Shown one piece after another: positions 1 to 8,612 of a stretch of DNA of 44,812 nt (position 1 is its first letter; each line of letters opens with the position of its first letter). A program made the translations under genes and the position numbers. The stretch covers positions 1-44,812 of the forward strand of contig CAYFIR010000043.1 of NCBI GenBank assembly GCA_964343195.1, in the 5' to 3' direction. Origin of the DNA: CAYVAP01 sp964343195 (lineage in GTDB: Bacteria > Bacteroidota > Bacteroidia > J057). The notes under the pieces were generated by a model. That model was not told the origin of the DNA. It ran no database searches and worked only from the letters and a program-made list of their open reading frames with translations.

Positions 1-136
1 TGGAGGGAGAGGCTTGTGCGAGAGAGGGAGGAACCCAGGATTTTATAGAGCTACTTGCTCTCCTAAAAAGAAAGTAGGCAAAGAAACCTTCGGTTTTGTC
101 CAGTAGTATGCTCCCTGATGCTTTCCACTCTCTTCC

Positions 137-994
137 TTACCCTTTGACATTGCTGGGTCGAAAACCATACTTTTTGAGAAAGGCATTGGAGAAGGAGCTG
201 ACGCTTTCGTAGCCGACAAACCAGGCAACTTCCTGGACAGTCATCTCGCCAAGGCTGAGCAGTTGATGGGCTTTCTGAAGGCGTTCATTCTGGAGGTATT
301 TGAAGACAGGGACGCCAAATAGTTCCTTGAAATTTCGCTTCAGCTTATTGCTATTCAGCCCAATCAGCCTGGATAGCTCATTCAGCGAAGGGGGCTTGTC
401 CATGCTCTGGGTGATGATCTCCCTGGCGAGCTGGATTTTCTCCAGGTCTGCATGGCTGATAGCAGGCTGATCCTCTGAGGAAAGCAGGCCAAAATAATGG
501 GAGAGCAATTCGGTAACCTGACTTTTCAAAAAGAGCAATCGGGCGGTGTTTTCATACCGGGTGTTGAATATTTTCAGAATCGCTGTCTGCATTTCGGGAT
601 TCATGCTGACAGTAGGACCAACTTCAAAGCTGCTTGACGGCTGAATCAGGGGATTGAGATACTGGGTATAAAGCTCTCGTTCCTGCTGAGGCTGTTGTTG
701 GATGTTCCGGATAGTAGAAAAAACGCTCACACTCCTCAGAGGCTCCGTGTTCGCAATGTTATGGACGAATTTTACGTTCCTGTTGCCGTAGAAGGAAGTC
801 GCGACCCCTTTTCTGTTCTGTAGCGTAGCCCCGTCGTCGTCTCCGACTATTTCCAGTTTTACCTCACCCGACGCATAGAAGGCTATGCCCACGACATCAT
901 CATCCAACCGACAGGTGGCCACCTCAGGCTCATTGCCCACAGAAGTTTCGATCAACACGATGAAATTGTTCAGCTCGATGATGTCAGTGATCAT
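137..994 (-). CDS. AraC-family transcriptional regulator
   Basis: Predicted DNA-binding regulator of 285 aa. The last ~100 residues form a typical AraC/XylS domain: a first helix-turn-helix around SLNELSRLIGLNSNKLKRNF, a second around VQEVAWFVGYESVSSFSNAF, and the closing KKYGFRPS signature. The N-terminal ~150 residues are a beta-rich segment that could be an effector domain, but I do not recognise a specific ligand fold. I chose the ATG at 994 (MITDIIELNN) over the upstream ATG at 1045. The longer form adds 17 residues that lie inside the preceding gene. With this start the gene overlaps the membrane-protein gene upstream by 11 bp, which suggests translational coupling. The effector and target genes cannot be told from the sequence; the coupled membrane protein is the only contextual hint. 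Confidence 0.9.
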   Translation of the reverse strand: MITDIIELNNFIVLIETSVGNEPEVATCRLDDDVVGIAFYASGEVKLEIVGDDDGATLQNRKGVATSFYGNRNVKFVHNIANTEPLRSVSVFSTIRNIQQQPQQERELYTQYLNPLIQPSSSFEVGPTVSMNPEMQTAILKIFNTRYENTARLLFLKSQVTELLSHYFGLLSSEDQPAISHADLEKIQLAREIITQSMDKPPSLNELSRLIGLNSNKLKRNFKELFGVPVFKYLQNERLQKAHQLLSLGEMTVQEVAWFVGYESVSSFSNAFLKKYGFRPSNVKG

Positions 995-1391
995 GGGAGG
1001 GGGGAATTGGAGAACTCTTTGCCAATGACAGTACAATATACCCACTTCCTATTAGCATCCCCGAGGAGGCTGGTACGGTCAGGAAGATCGGATAATCCCC
1101 TTCCCAGATCATGCTGATGAACACCAATACCGAACCGAAAATGTAAATCCCGCTTGTCGCCAGTCCCAATACCTGCGCCCAGTTTTTTTTCTTCATCAGT
1201 CCATATCCACAAACCAGGGACAGGGGACCGGTGACGATGGTGTCTGCCCAGGGGATCCGAACCTTAGCCAATTCGTCCTGTTCAAAAATGCTCCCTTCGC
1301 CCCAAGTGTAGAGGCCACCGACAATCGCGAAAATTCCTGTCAGGAGGAAGAGGATGCCGAACAATCGGTTCTTGGGCTGCCAAGCCTTCAT
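984..1391 (-). CDS. Small four-helix membrane protein
   Basis: A 135-aa protein of unknown function with four apparent transmembrane segments: FGILFLLTGIFAIVGGLY near the N terminus, TIVTGPLSLVCGYGL, VLGLATSGIYIFGSVLVFI, and SGMLIGSGYIVLSL near the C terminus. A charged loop (MKKKNWA) separates helices two and three. The C terminus is short, polar and His-containing (SHDH). It is the first gene of a two-gene minus-strand unit, and its stop lies 11 bp inside the start of the AraC-family gene. That arrangement suggests co-expression with the regulator and possibly a sensing or transport role, but this is inference. I cannot assign it to a named family. Confidence 0.75.
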   Translation of the reverse strand: MKAWQPKNRLFGILFLLTGIFAIVGGLYTWGEGSIFEQDELAKVRIPWADTIVTGPLSLVCGYGLMKKKNWAQVLGLATSGIYIFGSVLVFISMIWEGDYPIFLTVPASSGMLIGSGYIVLSLAKSSPIPPSHDH

Positions 1392-1480
1392 TTCTCGTTT
1401 TTTATTCTAGAAATCAGCCATCAGGTAAGGTAGCAAACTTCCGTAATATTTCCGGACTCCGCGCACTGGCAACAGGACTA

Positions 1481-2026
1481 TCATTGCTTCTCAAAATTCC
1501 ATTCTAAATCCAACTCGGAGTCGCATACCAGGCATTCGAAAATGCCATCTTTTATCAAATTGATGCTTTCACATTTATAGCAGAATCGGAAATCATAAGC
1601 ACTTGTAAAATACTCAGGATAATCTATCCCGATTTTTTCTAATGCTATTTTCACAGCTGACCAGGATTCGGGTTTGGGGCAATACCCCGTCGACTGATTG
1701 CTGATTTCGCTTATATAGACTTCCTTTCCATCACGCAAAAAAACCACCTCTCCCGCAGATAACACATCTTGGCCTTTTGCACACATCACATGCTCAGTGT
1801 GCCTGCCACTGATAATCAACTCTTCCTCTCCATTTATGACAAAGGTCGCGGTAATGGCCCCATTGACCATTTCCTCATGCCTTCTCTGAATCCATTCTAA
1901 AAGTTCTATTTTCCCAGATATTTTTGCTCCCCCAGTATTGAGATCTGCTTCTTCCAGTATTCTCCTGGAGCCCACATATTTGTAGGAATAATGAGTCTCA
2001 TGTTGAGGTGTATAGGCATCATCCAT
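1481..2026 (-). CDS. Zinc-ribbon domain protein of unknown function
   Basis: A 181-aa soluble protein with no signal peptide. The C-terminal ~35 residues contain two CxxC knuckles (C149/C152 and C165/C168) spaced like a zinc ribbon. The N-terminal part is mixed alpha/beta, with charged stretches near residues 40-55 and a beta-hairpin-like region ending at ISGRHTEH (residues 72-79). Function is unknown; the ribbon could bind zinc for nucleic-acid or protein contact. It lies 90 bp upstream of the membrane protein/AraC pair on the same strand, so it may or may not share their transcript. Local base composition (AT-richer, AT-ending codons) looks lower in GC than the neighbouring 2119-4047 gene, compatible with separate origin, but I did not compute this. 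Confidence 0.75.
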   Translation of the reverse strand: MDDAYTPQHETHYSYKYVGSRRILEEADLNTGGAKISGKIELLEWIQRRHEEMVNGAITATFVINGEEELIISGRHTEHVMCAKGQDVLSAGEVVFLRDGKEVYISEISNQSTGYCPKPESWSAVKIALEKIGIDYPEYFTSAYDFRFCYKCESINLIKDGIFECLVCDSELDLEWNFEKQ

Positions 2027-2118
2027 TTTCGATCAATTGTTCTTTATGTTCCTGCTTCTAATCCCCGCTCACGGTTGGACTCCGTCCACACACCTGCACC
2101 AGTCACGCCTCTAACCCT

Positions 2119-4047
2119 CTACTCCACCACCATCACCCCGCGCATCACCGCCGCATGCCCCGGCACGGTGCAGACAAAGTCATACCTCCCTGGCTGACTC
2201 GGCGCGGCGAAGTAGATCGTCTCCTCGGTGCTGGGCTCCAGCAGGCGCGTGTGATACAAAATCTGATCCGACGGAGGAATGTAATGCTGTCCAGGGCCAC
2301 GCAGGCCCAATTCGATGGCGGTAGCGCCCACCTGCTGCCCCTGTCCGGGACGGGTGATCACCAGATTGTGCTGCATGTCGTCGGGATTGACCAGCGTCAG
2401 CGCGATGTGGCTGCCCGCCTTCACCCGAAACTCCTCCATGTTGTACTTCAGCCCCGGCACCGTGCGAATCTCCACCCGCTGATCGACGCGCCCGCCCCAG
2501 TCTTCTGGCAGCTCGGTTACGTGCTTGGGGGTGTTGAGGACGGGCGAAACCGCGACCACATTGGATTCGCCCATATAGTCCGGATCGCCTCCACCGGGCA
2601 GGGCGTTGAGGGTGTAAAAGCCATAGGGATGCAGCACCGGCAGGTTTGCTTCCTGACTGCGAATGCCCTCCACCCGCACTTCGTGGACATAGCCCAGTCG
2701 CAGGTTTTTGACCTTGAGGTGGGCCGTCAGGCCATCTTCCGATAGCTCAATTGATTCGATGGGGCACTCGGCGATGTCAATCGCAGGGCTGCCGTAGTTG
2801 TGGTGATAGCGATAGGTAAAACTCTGAATGGCATAATTGCGGGGATTTTGGGCGCTGCGTGGGTCAACGGGTTGGGTAAAGGTAATGTCGAAACCATCCT
2901 TTTTTGCGCGGATGGACTGCATCTCGAAAGGCACCTCGCCACTCCAGGTGAGGCGGTCCAGCCCGAAGGGTGCCGCGCCCGTAGCCGCCCAGCCCCGGCT
3001 GGTCATCCCGGCGATCAACGAGCCGTCCGGTGCCCAGCGCAGGCGCAGGATGCCCGAACCGAATCCCTCCCGAAACGGGAAGCAGGCTCCCTGATATTCG
3101 CCTTCCACCTCCTCCAAAAACATCCGCATGACGATGCTTTGGCCCTGATCCCCGACGAGTAGCTGCCCCGCGAATGGCCCAAAGTGATCGTCCTCGATCA
3201 GCAGGATGTCCGAAGTGGAAATGCCCATCACTCCGTGCGGGAACCACACCGCCGGGAGCTTGAGTTCTTCGATGTGCCTGGCCGCCTCGTACATGGTGCC
3301 AAATTCATCCGTTACCTCTTCCTCCGTCAGGCTCAGGGGCGAAAGCTTGTCACTCGACCAGGCCAGTCCGGCGGGGTGCCCGGCAAAGTCGCCCGGTTCC
3401 AGGTGGGTAATGCGCCCCGAACCGACCCAGTCGCCCTGATTTTCAGCATAGAAAATGTCGCCCGCGGCATTCAGCCCAAACCCTGCCGGGGAACGCATGC
3501 CTGTCGCTATTGGGGTCATCTTGCCATCGTTACTCACGCGCAGCAGCCACCCGCGAAAGGGGGCCTTGCTGACGCCACGACCTTCCCAGCCAACGTTGAG
3601 CGTAACGATCATGTCGCCATCTGGGAGAAACACCGGCCCGTAGGCATATTCGTGGTAATTGGCCGTAAGGGGCCAGCTATACACGGTCTCGAAGCGGTCG
3701 GCCCGGTCGTCGCCATTGACGTCGGTCAGGCGGGTGATCTCGCTGCGTTGGGTGGTGTAGAGCGCCCCGTCGTGCCAGGCCAGGCCCAGCGGTTCGTGCA
3801 GCCCCCGCGCAAACTGCGTGTACGAAGGGTTGTCCCCGTCCCAGTTTTCGATCAGCCAGACCTCCCCGCGACGGGTGCAGACGGCCATTCGCCCATCGGG
3901 CATGAAAGCAACGCCCCCGACTTCCAGGATGACGCCTTCTTCGACGGGGATGTGGTTGAGGGAGTAATAGTCGGATTCAGACGGCTGCGCAAAAAGAGCG
4001 CTGATAAGGCCCAGGGCCAAAAGAAGTAGGTAGCGTAGTAGGTTCAT
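2119..4047 (-). CDS. Secreted sugar-dehydrogenase-like propeller with C-terminal blue-copper domain
   Basis: A 642-aa exported protein. Residues 1-20 form a signal peptide (MNLLRYLLLLALGLISALFA). Residues ~25-380 resemble the glucose/sorbosone dehydrogenase or heme-dehydrogenase-like beta propeller, with repeated strands, a DVNGDDRAD calcium-type loop and WFPHG/GDQGQS segments. A middle beta domain (~385-480) follows. The last ~110 residues are a type-1 copper (plastocyanin/azurin/auracyanin) domain with all four expected ligands: H560 (MQHNLV), C626, H631 and M635 (CTVPGH...VM). It probably oxidises a carbohydrate-like substrate in the periplasm or outside the cell and passes electrons to its own copper site. 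The substrate and the identity of any organic cofactor are not visible. It follows the PA14 lipoprotein gene on the same strand, and the two probably form a unit. Confidence 0.88.
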   Translation of the reverse strand: MNLLRYLLLLALGLISALFAQPSESDYYSLNHIPVEEGVILEVGGVAFMPDGRMAVCTRRGEVWLIENWDGDNPSYTQFARGLHEPLGLAWHDGALYTTQRSEITRLTDVNGDDRADRFETVYSWPLTANYHEYAYGPVFLPDGDMIVTLNVGWEGRGVSKAPFRGWLLRVSNDGKMTPIATGMRSPAGFGLNAAGDIFYAENQGDWVGSGRITHLEPGDFAGHPAGLAWSSDKLSPLSLTEEEVTDEFGTMYEAARHIEELKLPAVWFPHGVMGISTSDILLIEDDHFGPFAGQLLVGDQGQSIVMRMFLEEVEGEYQGACFPFREGFGSGILRLRWAPDGSLIAGMTSRGWAATGAAPFGLDRLTWSGEVPFEMQSIRAKKDGFDITFTQPVDPRSAQNPRNYAIQSFTYRYHHNYGSPAIDIAECPIESIELSEDGLTAHLKVKNLRLGYVHEVRVEGIRSQEANLPVLHPYGFYTLNALPGGGDPDYMGESNVVAVSPVLNTPKHVTELPEDWGGRVDQRVEIRTVPGLKYNMEEFRVKAGSHIALTLVNPDDMQHNLVITRPGQGQQVGATAIELGLRGPGQHYIPPSDQILYHTRLLEPSTEETIYFAAPSQPGRYDFVCTVPGHAAVMRGVMVVE

Positions 4048-4053
4048 AGAGTT

Positions 4054-4154
4054 AGTTCGGTGTTCGAGGTTTGAAGAAGAGTTCGGAGTTTACTGCTTGG
4101 GGTTGTAACCTTAGCTGGACATTTTTCCCAACTTCGAACTACGAACCCCCAACT
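4054..4154. repeat. Imperfect inverted repeat of GTTCG-rich words
   Basis: The gap between the two minus-strand dehydrogenase-cluster genes holds arms at 4054-4076 and 4132-4154 that match each other in reverse complement at about 18 of 23 positions. Both arms are built from words such as AGTT, GTTCG and TTGAAG/TTCGAAG. It resembles the other word-like intergenic hairpins in this window. It has no T-tract and no coding signal, so a structural or repeat role is more likely than a classical terminator. Confidence 0.5.
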
Positions 4155-4165
4155 GAGAACTCCTT

Positions 4166-5962
4166 TCACCATTCAATCACATAATCCAATCGCCCTTTCG
4201 AGCCATCGCTGCGGGCGAGAAGCTCCTGGCCCTGATCGGTCGTGCGGAGGAATAAATCCACCCCTTCCGCTTGCTCCAGAACGAGGCGATAGCCCACGCC
4301 CTGAACGAGGTAGATGTTGTCGGATTCCAGTTCGATTTCTTCTCCCTGGGCGATCTGGTGCCAAAGGGACTGGGAGATTCCTTCAAAGGAAATCGTGCGC
4401 CGCAGCTTTTCGTCTACCGGTGCCAAATTATCCGTCAGGCTGCCTCCTCCTGCCACAGCATATGCGAAGGTCGGTTGCCCCTGTTCGTTCAATTCGTAGC
4501 CCTGGAACTGCAGCACCTCCTGGTAGCTTTCAAGCGTATCGGGCCAGTTTTCTTTGGGAGAATTGAGCATAGCAAAGTCTGGTCTGCCGCTGCGATCCAG
4601 GGGCTCCCCCAGCGGGACAAACTGCTGGCTTTCGCCCCGACCTACCCACATCTCGGTCGCCGTCCCAAAAGGCCCGGCCCACATGGACATCAACGTTCCC
4701 AGCGAAAGGTCCATCGAATAGTGCGGGCCATCGGCTTCACCCACCGCCACCGCATGGCTGCGCCTCATGGGAAATGGAACCCCTTGCCCCGAAGGATAGG
4801 CGATGAAGGCTCGTTGGATGTAGGGATATGCGTCTGTCGTGAGGATCACCGGATCGGCGTCTCCCTCGTCATCTTCGTCCACCACATCAAGCGAGGGAGA
4901 ATAAAGCGGCCTCCGCTCCAGCCCCCGACCTTCGTAAAACATCGAAAGGGTCGCGCCACCGCCGCCCTGATAGTATTCAACCTTCAGTTCATGGGTTCCT
5001 TCGAAAAGATCCAGGGTATGCGTCCTCGTCTGGGCGGGGTGTCCTCCATCATTTTCGATGATCATTTCTCCATTGACCCACACCCGCACACCATCATCCG
5101 AACGGACGCCCAAGGTATAGCGCCCCGGGTGGGTAGCCTCTAAGGTGGACTCATAGACATAGCCATATTCTTCAGGTCTAAGGGCTATTTCTTTTGACTG
5201 GAAAGTACGCACTCTGCCCGACTTGACTGGGGTAAGTTCCTCAAAGGGAGGCAGTTGAGCCCAGCCTTCGCCTTCATAGTACCGGTATTGTAAAGTAGAA
5301 GGAATGAGCGGAGCGGCATTTGTCAGGCCCAGGGTGTCTCCGGTCTGATCCAGGAGTTGGTAACCCGACCTGCGCAGCAGCATTTTTCCCTGCTTTACCT
5401 CCACGGTGAGCGGAGCTTTCAATTCTGGTGGAGATGTGCCAAGGGCCAAATCCTCTGCTACCAGTGCGCCATTGAGGTACAGGTTGACCAGCATGGGCGT
5501 GGTGAGTGCTTCGGGATCACCCGTTCTGCGTGGCCCCTTGAACATCACCTTCAAATGCTGCCAGATGCCCGGCTTCCGGAAATACCTGGGGTCAGGCACA
5601 AATCCTTCCTCCGGGTTTGGTTTTTTTCCGGCAAAAAGTACGATCGGATACTGCCCCATCAGGGAAACTTCGGCTACTGCATTGGCAGTCAACTTGAATT
5701 CCGTTTCGAGTTCCAGGTCGCCGTGAGCCCAGTCGGCTACCAGTGCTTCGCCCGGAGTCCCTTCCCATAAGCCGGGAGTGGTCTCCAGCCAATTTTCAGG
5801 AGAGGAAGGAGAAAATTTCCAGGTTGTCAGGCGAGAGGGAAGCGAAGTGGAAGGCAATGCCCCCAACGTAATGCGTTCGGGGCCGGAAGAACCTTGTTGA
5901 CAGGCGCTGCTGCCAAGCAGGGCGATCAGCAGTCCAGCCAGAATCGGGAGGAGATGTCTCAT
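4166..5962 (-). CDS. Lipoprotein with DUF1080-like and PA14 domains
   Basis: A 598-aa envelope lipoprotein. I chose the ATG at 5962 because it gives a clean lipoprotein signal (MRHLLPILAGLLIALLGSSAC, lipid Cys at residue 21); an upstream ATG at 6019 only adds 19 untypical residues. Residues ~25-205 look like the concanavalin-like DUF1080/3-keto-disaccharide-hydrolase fold (GDLELETEFKL, IWQHLKVMFKGPR). Residues ~215-350 form a PA14-type sugar-binding module (GVRSDDGVRVWVNGEMI, HELKVEYYQGGGGATLSMFY). The C-terminal ~225 residues are a further beta-rich region that I cannot name. It precedes the copper-domain dehydrogenase by 118 bp, so the likely role is carbohydrate binding or processing at the cell surface. 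Catalytic activity is not proven by visible motifs. Confidence 0.82.
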   Translation of the reverse strand: MRHLLPILAGLLIALLGSSACQQGSSGPERITLGALPSTSLPSRLTTWKFSPSSPENWLETTPGLWEGTPGEALVADWAHGDLELETEFKLTANAVAEVSLMGQYPIVLFAGKKPNPEEGFVPDPRYFRKPGIWQHLKVMFKGPRRTGDPEALTTPMLVNLYLNGALVAEDLALGTSPPELKAPLTVEVKQGKMLLRRSGYQLLDQTGDTLGLTNAAPLIPSTLQYRYYEGEGWAQLPPFEELTPVKSGRVRTFQSKEIALRPEEYGYVYESTLEATHPGRYTLGVRSDDGVRVWVNGEMIIENDGGHPAQTRTHTLDLFEGTHELKVEYYQGGGGATLSMFYEGRGLERRPLYSPSLDVVDEDDEGDADPVILTTDAYPYIQRAFIAYPSGQGVPFPMRRSHAVAVGEADGPHYSMDLSLGTLMSMWAGPFGTATEMWVGRGESQQFVPLGEPLDRSGRPDFAMLNSPKENWPDTLESYQEVLQFQGYELNEQGQPTFAYAVAGGGSLTDNLAPVDEKLRRTISFEGISQSLWHQIAQGEEIELESDNIYLVQGVGYRLVLEQAEGVDLFLRTTDQGQELLARSDGSKGRLDYVIEW

Positions 5963-6237
5963 GCGTAGTAGTAGGATTAGCGAGGCGCAATTCTGCACAG
6001 CAGAGATGCCGATATTCAATTTTCATGAAAAATCGGCAAGAACCAACTTTTTATAAAGCGAGTGGCCAATCCCCTCCGTTATTTGCACACGATCATAGAA
6101 TGAAAATCAACCAGTCCCATTCTGGTAACAATCTCCCTTTGCTCCCGTTCCATAATCCGAGTAAGTTGCGGCCCAAACCTGATGAGGGGAAAGCCCTTTT
6201 CACAAATCCTATGGACGCGGATCTACGCTGCGCTCCG

Positions 6238-6270
6238 ATTACGAATTTCGAATTACGAATCACGAATTAC
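6238..6270. repeat. AATTACGAAT-type short word array
   Basis: A 33-bp stretch made of near-copies of ATTACGAAT (ATTACGAAT, TTCGAATTACGAAT, CACGAATTAC) directly before the helicase gene. Related words occur at 25479-25508 and, weakly, at 37531-37550, all in intergenic gaps. The array is read as codons if the helicase is started at the upstream ATG (6182), which argues for the later GTG start. Confidence 0.6.
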
Positions 6271-6274
6271 CTCC

Positions 6275-8218
6275 GTGAGCAATACATCTCGCGCGAAAAT
6301 CGCGCACCTACAGGAAGTCTTAGAAATAGAGCGTCAAGCTGACCTGGAGCTATACCGTCAAATGGTCTTGAGCCGTTCGTTGCAGGAGCGCATCAAGCAG
6401 GGGGTGAGCTGGTACCCGATCCAGCTACGCCATGTGGGCGTGGGGCTGGGCGAGCGCATTGTCCTTCACCTCGACTGGCCGGAAGAAGGCAAAAAGAAAG
6501 GCGGCACCTTTCAGGTGGGAACCGTCGTCTCGGTCTTCGGGCAGCGGACCGACCGAGAGAGTGGACGCATCACCGGGGTCATTAGCCGCATGCGCGAGGA
6601 CCACATGCACGTAATGCTCAATGCGGAGTACCTGCCCGACTGGTGCACCGACAGCAAGCTAGGCGTCGATCTCGAATTCGATGACCGCACCTATCAGGAG
6701 ATGCAGAAGGCCCTGAGTCAGGTGATGGATCCTTCCAACAAAAACGCCCGTCTCGGAGAGCTCCGCGAGACCCTGATCGGAGATCGCGAACCGGAATTTC
6801 ACGAGTGGCACATCGAGTTCGTCAACGACCGACTCAACCCCTCTCAGAACCGCGCCGTGCAGCGCATCCTCCGCGCTCAGGACGCGGCCATCATCCACGG
6901 CCCACCGGGAACGGGCAAGACCACGACCCTGGTCGAAGCCATCAAGGAAACCGCCCTCCACGAGCATCAGGTGCTGGTCTGCGCGCCAAGCAACACGGCG
7001 GTGGACCTGCTGACCCTCAAGTGTCTGGAAGCAGGCCTGGAAGTCCTGCGTCTGGGCAATCCTGCGCGGGTGGAGGAGGAACTGCTGATCCACACGCTGG
7101 ACGGCAGCATCACCCAGCACTCCGATTACCAGGCGCTTCGCAAATTGCGAAAAGACGCAGAGGATGCCCGCAAGCGGGCCGCCAAGCACAAGCGCAAGTT
7201 TGGGGCGCGTGAGGCACAGGCGCGTCGGGATCTCTTTCGCGAGTCCCGCGAACTCAAGGCCATGGCCCATAAACTGGAGGACTATATCATCCATCAGTTG
7301 GTAAACAATACCCCGGTCATCACCTGTACCCTGACTGGTGCTGCGGCGAAGGTGCTGGGCAACAAGCGCTTTCATACAGTCTTTATCGACGAGGCTGGTC
7401 AGGCGCTGGAGCCTGCCTGCTGGATTCCGATCATCCGGTCCAACCGGGTCGTCATGGCCGGGGACCACTTTCAGTTGCCGCCAACGGTCAAGTCACAGGA
7501 GGCTGATAAGCTGGGCCTGAGCAATACCCTCTTCGAACAGGTGATGACCGAGAAGTCGGTGGATGTGATGCTGGAGCAGCAGTACCGCATGCACGAGCAG
7601 ATCATGCGCTTTTCGGGTCGGGAGTTTTATGACAACCAACTGTTCGCTGATGAGTCTGTGCGCCATCACCTCATTGGCCCCAACTTTGACCCTGTTACCT
7701 TCATCGACACGGCTGGCTGCGGATTTACCGAAAGCAAAAATCCCCAGAGCCTTTCCACCGGAAACGCAGAGGAGGCCAACCTCGTGCTGCTGCACCTGGC
7801 GCTGCTGTTCAATCAGATCAGCAGTGAAGCCCCTGACACTTTGAAGCCAGACTTCAGGGTAGGGATCATCACGCCCTACAAGGAGCAGGTGCGCCTGCTG
7901 AAAAAGCAGCTACGAGCCAGTCCCATGCTCTCGGACTTCGCCCAATACGTGGACATCAACACAGTCGATGGCTTCCAGGGACAGGAGCGCGACGTGGTCT
8001 ATATCAGCCTCGTTCGCAGCAACAAGCGCAACAAAATCGGCTTCCTGTCTGACATTCGTCGCATGAACGTCGCCCTGACCCGCGCGAAGAAAAAGCTCGT
8101 CGTGGTCGGAGACACCAGCACCCTGGGCGAGCACCCCTTTTATCAGCATTTCCTCGACTACATCGACGGAATCGGAGCCTATCGGTCGGCCTTTGAGTAC
8201 CTGGCGGAGCAGGGGTGA
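6275..8218 (+). CDS. IGHMBP2/SMUBP2-type superfamily 1 DNA/RNA helicase
   Basis: An ATP-dependent helicase of the UPF1/IGHMBP2 branch of SF1 (647 aa from this start). Visible motifs in order: Walker A GPPGTGKTTT (motif I), APSNTAVD (Ia), Walker B FIDEAGQAL (II), GDHFQLPPT (III), EQQYRMHE (IV), DGFQGQERDVVYIS (V), and RRMNVALTRAKK (VI). The N-terminal ~200 residues include a beta-barrel-like region, as in this family. I prefer the GTG at 6275. The longer reading from ATG 6182 would translate the AATTACGAAT repeat array into a Leu/Ile/Arg-rich leader with no helicase similarity. Family members unwind nucleic acid 5'-to-3'; the cellular role of bacterial ones is poorly defined. The gene stands alone, with repeats on both sides. 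Confidence 0.92.
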   Translation: MSNTSRAKIAHLQEVLEIERQADLELYRQMVLSRSLQERIKQGVSWYPIQLRHVGVGLGERIVLHLDWPEEGKKKGGTFQVGTVVSVFGQRTDRESGRITGVISRMREDHMHVMLNAEYLPDWCTDSKLGVDLEFDDRTYQEMQKALSQVMDPSNKNARLGELRETLIGDREPEFHEWHIEFVNDRLNPSQNRAVQRILRAQDAAIIHGPPGTGKTTTLVEAIKETALHEHQVLVCAPSNTAVDLLTLKCLEAGLEVLRLGNPARVEEELLIHTLDGSITQHSDYQALRKLRKDAEDARKRAAKHKRKFGAREAQARRDLFRESRELKAMAHKLEDYIIHQLVNNTPVITCTLTGAAAKVLGNKRFHTVFIDEAGQALEPACWIPIIRSNRVVMAGDHFQLPPTVKSQEADKLGLSNTLFEQVMTEKSVDVMLEQQYRMHEQIMRFSGREFYDNQLFADESVRHHLIGPNFDPVTFIDTAGCGFTESKNPQSLSTGNAEEANLVLLHLALLFNQISSEAPDTLKPDFRVGIITPYKEQVRLLKKQLRASPMLSDFAQYVDINTVDGFQGQERDVVYISLVRSNKRNKIGFLSDIRRMNVALTRAKKKLVVVGDTSTLGEHPFYQHFLDYIDGIGAYRSAFEYLAEQG

Positions 8219-8241
8219 GAAGAAGGGAAGTTCTTGGGGGA

Positions 8242-8310
8242 ATAGGGTGTATAGGGTGTATAGGGTGTATAGGGTGTATAGGGTGTATAGGGTGTATAGG
8301 GTGTATAGGG
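8242..8310. repeat. 9-bp minisatellite (ATAGGGTGT x7.7)
   Basis: Seven perfect tandem copies of ATAGGGTGT plus a partial ATAGGG, starting 24 bp after the helicase stop codon. On the opposite strand the unit reads as repeated Thr-Leu-Tyr codons, which creates a spurious open frame. Because the copies are identical the array is likely to vary in copy number by slippage. The unit shares words with the inverted element at 38546-38610 and the single arm at 41774-41802. Confidence 0.95.
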
Positions 8311-8339
8311 TTTGATACGAATAGCCTATAACCAAGGTG

Positions 8340-8451
8340 CCTATATTCCCCTTATAAGTAGTTGGACAGAATTATACAGGTATGGAGTATATGGGGATAT
8401 GGAGGGAAATCGCTGCTTGGGCCCTTCATGCCTTCATTTCCTCCATACCTG
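8340..8451. repeat. Word-type hairpin region after the minisatellite
   Basis: Positions 8340-8358 carry CCTATATTCCCCTTATAAG, the reverse complement of the AAGGGGAATA words seen elsewhere. An inverted repeat follows: CAGGTATGGAG at 8377-8387 pairs perfectly with CTCCATACCTG at 8441-8451. The arms extend imperfectly inward through GGATATGGAGGGAAAT and CCTTCATTTCC. The second hairpin shares its words with the one at 25588-25648. The 8219-8612 gap therefore holds only repeats and the leader of the Nudix gene. Confidence 0.75.
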
Positions 8452-8612
8452 TTCATTATAGCTATTTTTGATCTCCTAATTATACCTTATTTCCATTATA
8501 CACCTTCTTAGCCCCACAGACCTTTCCCTTCCCGACAAATGGCGCAGGAATTGCAGCCACGCTGATCTCGCGGTAACTTTCCACCACATTCTAACAATCA
8601 ACAGCTCCTATC

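Noticed and set aside
43..228. 61-aa minus-strand open frame at the window edge
   Set aside because: It overlaps the AraC gene's 3' end in another frame and has no recognisable features; the first 136 bp hold no supportable gene.
3184..4029. 281-aa plus-strand open frame
   Set aside because: Antisense shadow of the copper-domain dehydrogenase, which has clear domain motifs.
8242..8310. Possible CRISPR array
   Set aside because: The units are contiguous 9-mers with no spacers and no cas genes nearby.
7910..8335. Minus-strand open frame with repeated Thr-Leu-Tyr
   Set aside because: It is created by the 9-bp minisatellite and the antisense of the helicase gene.
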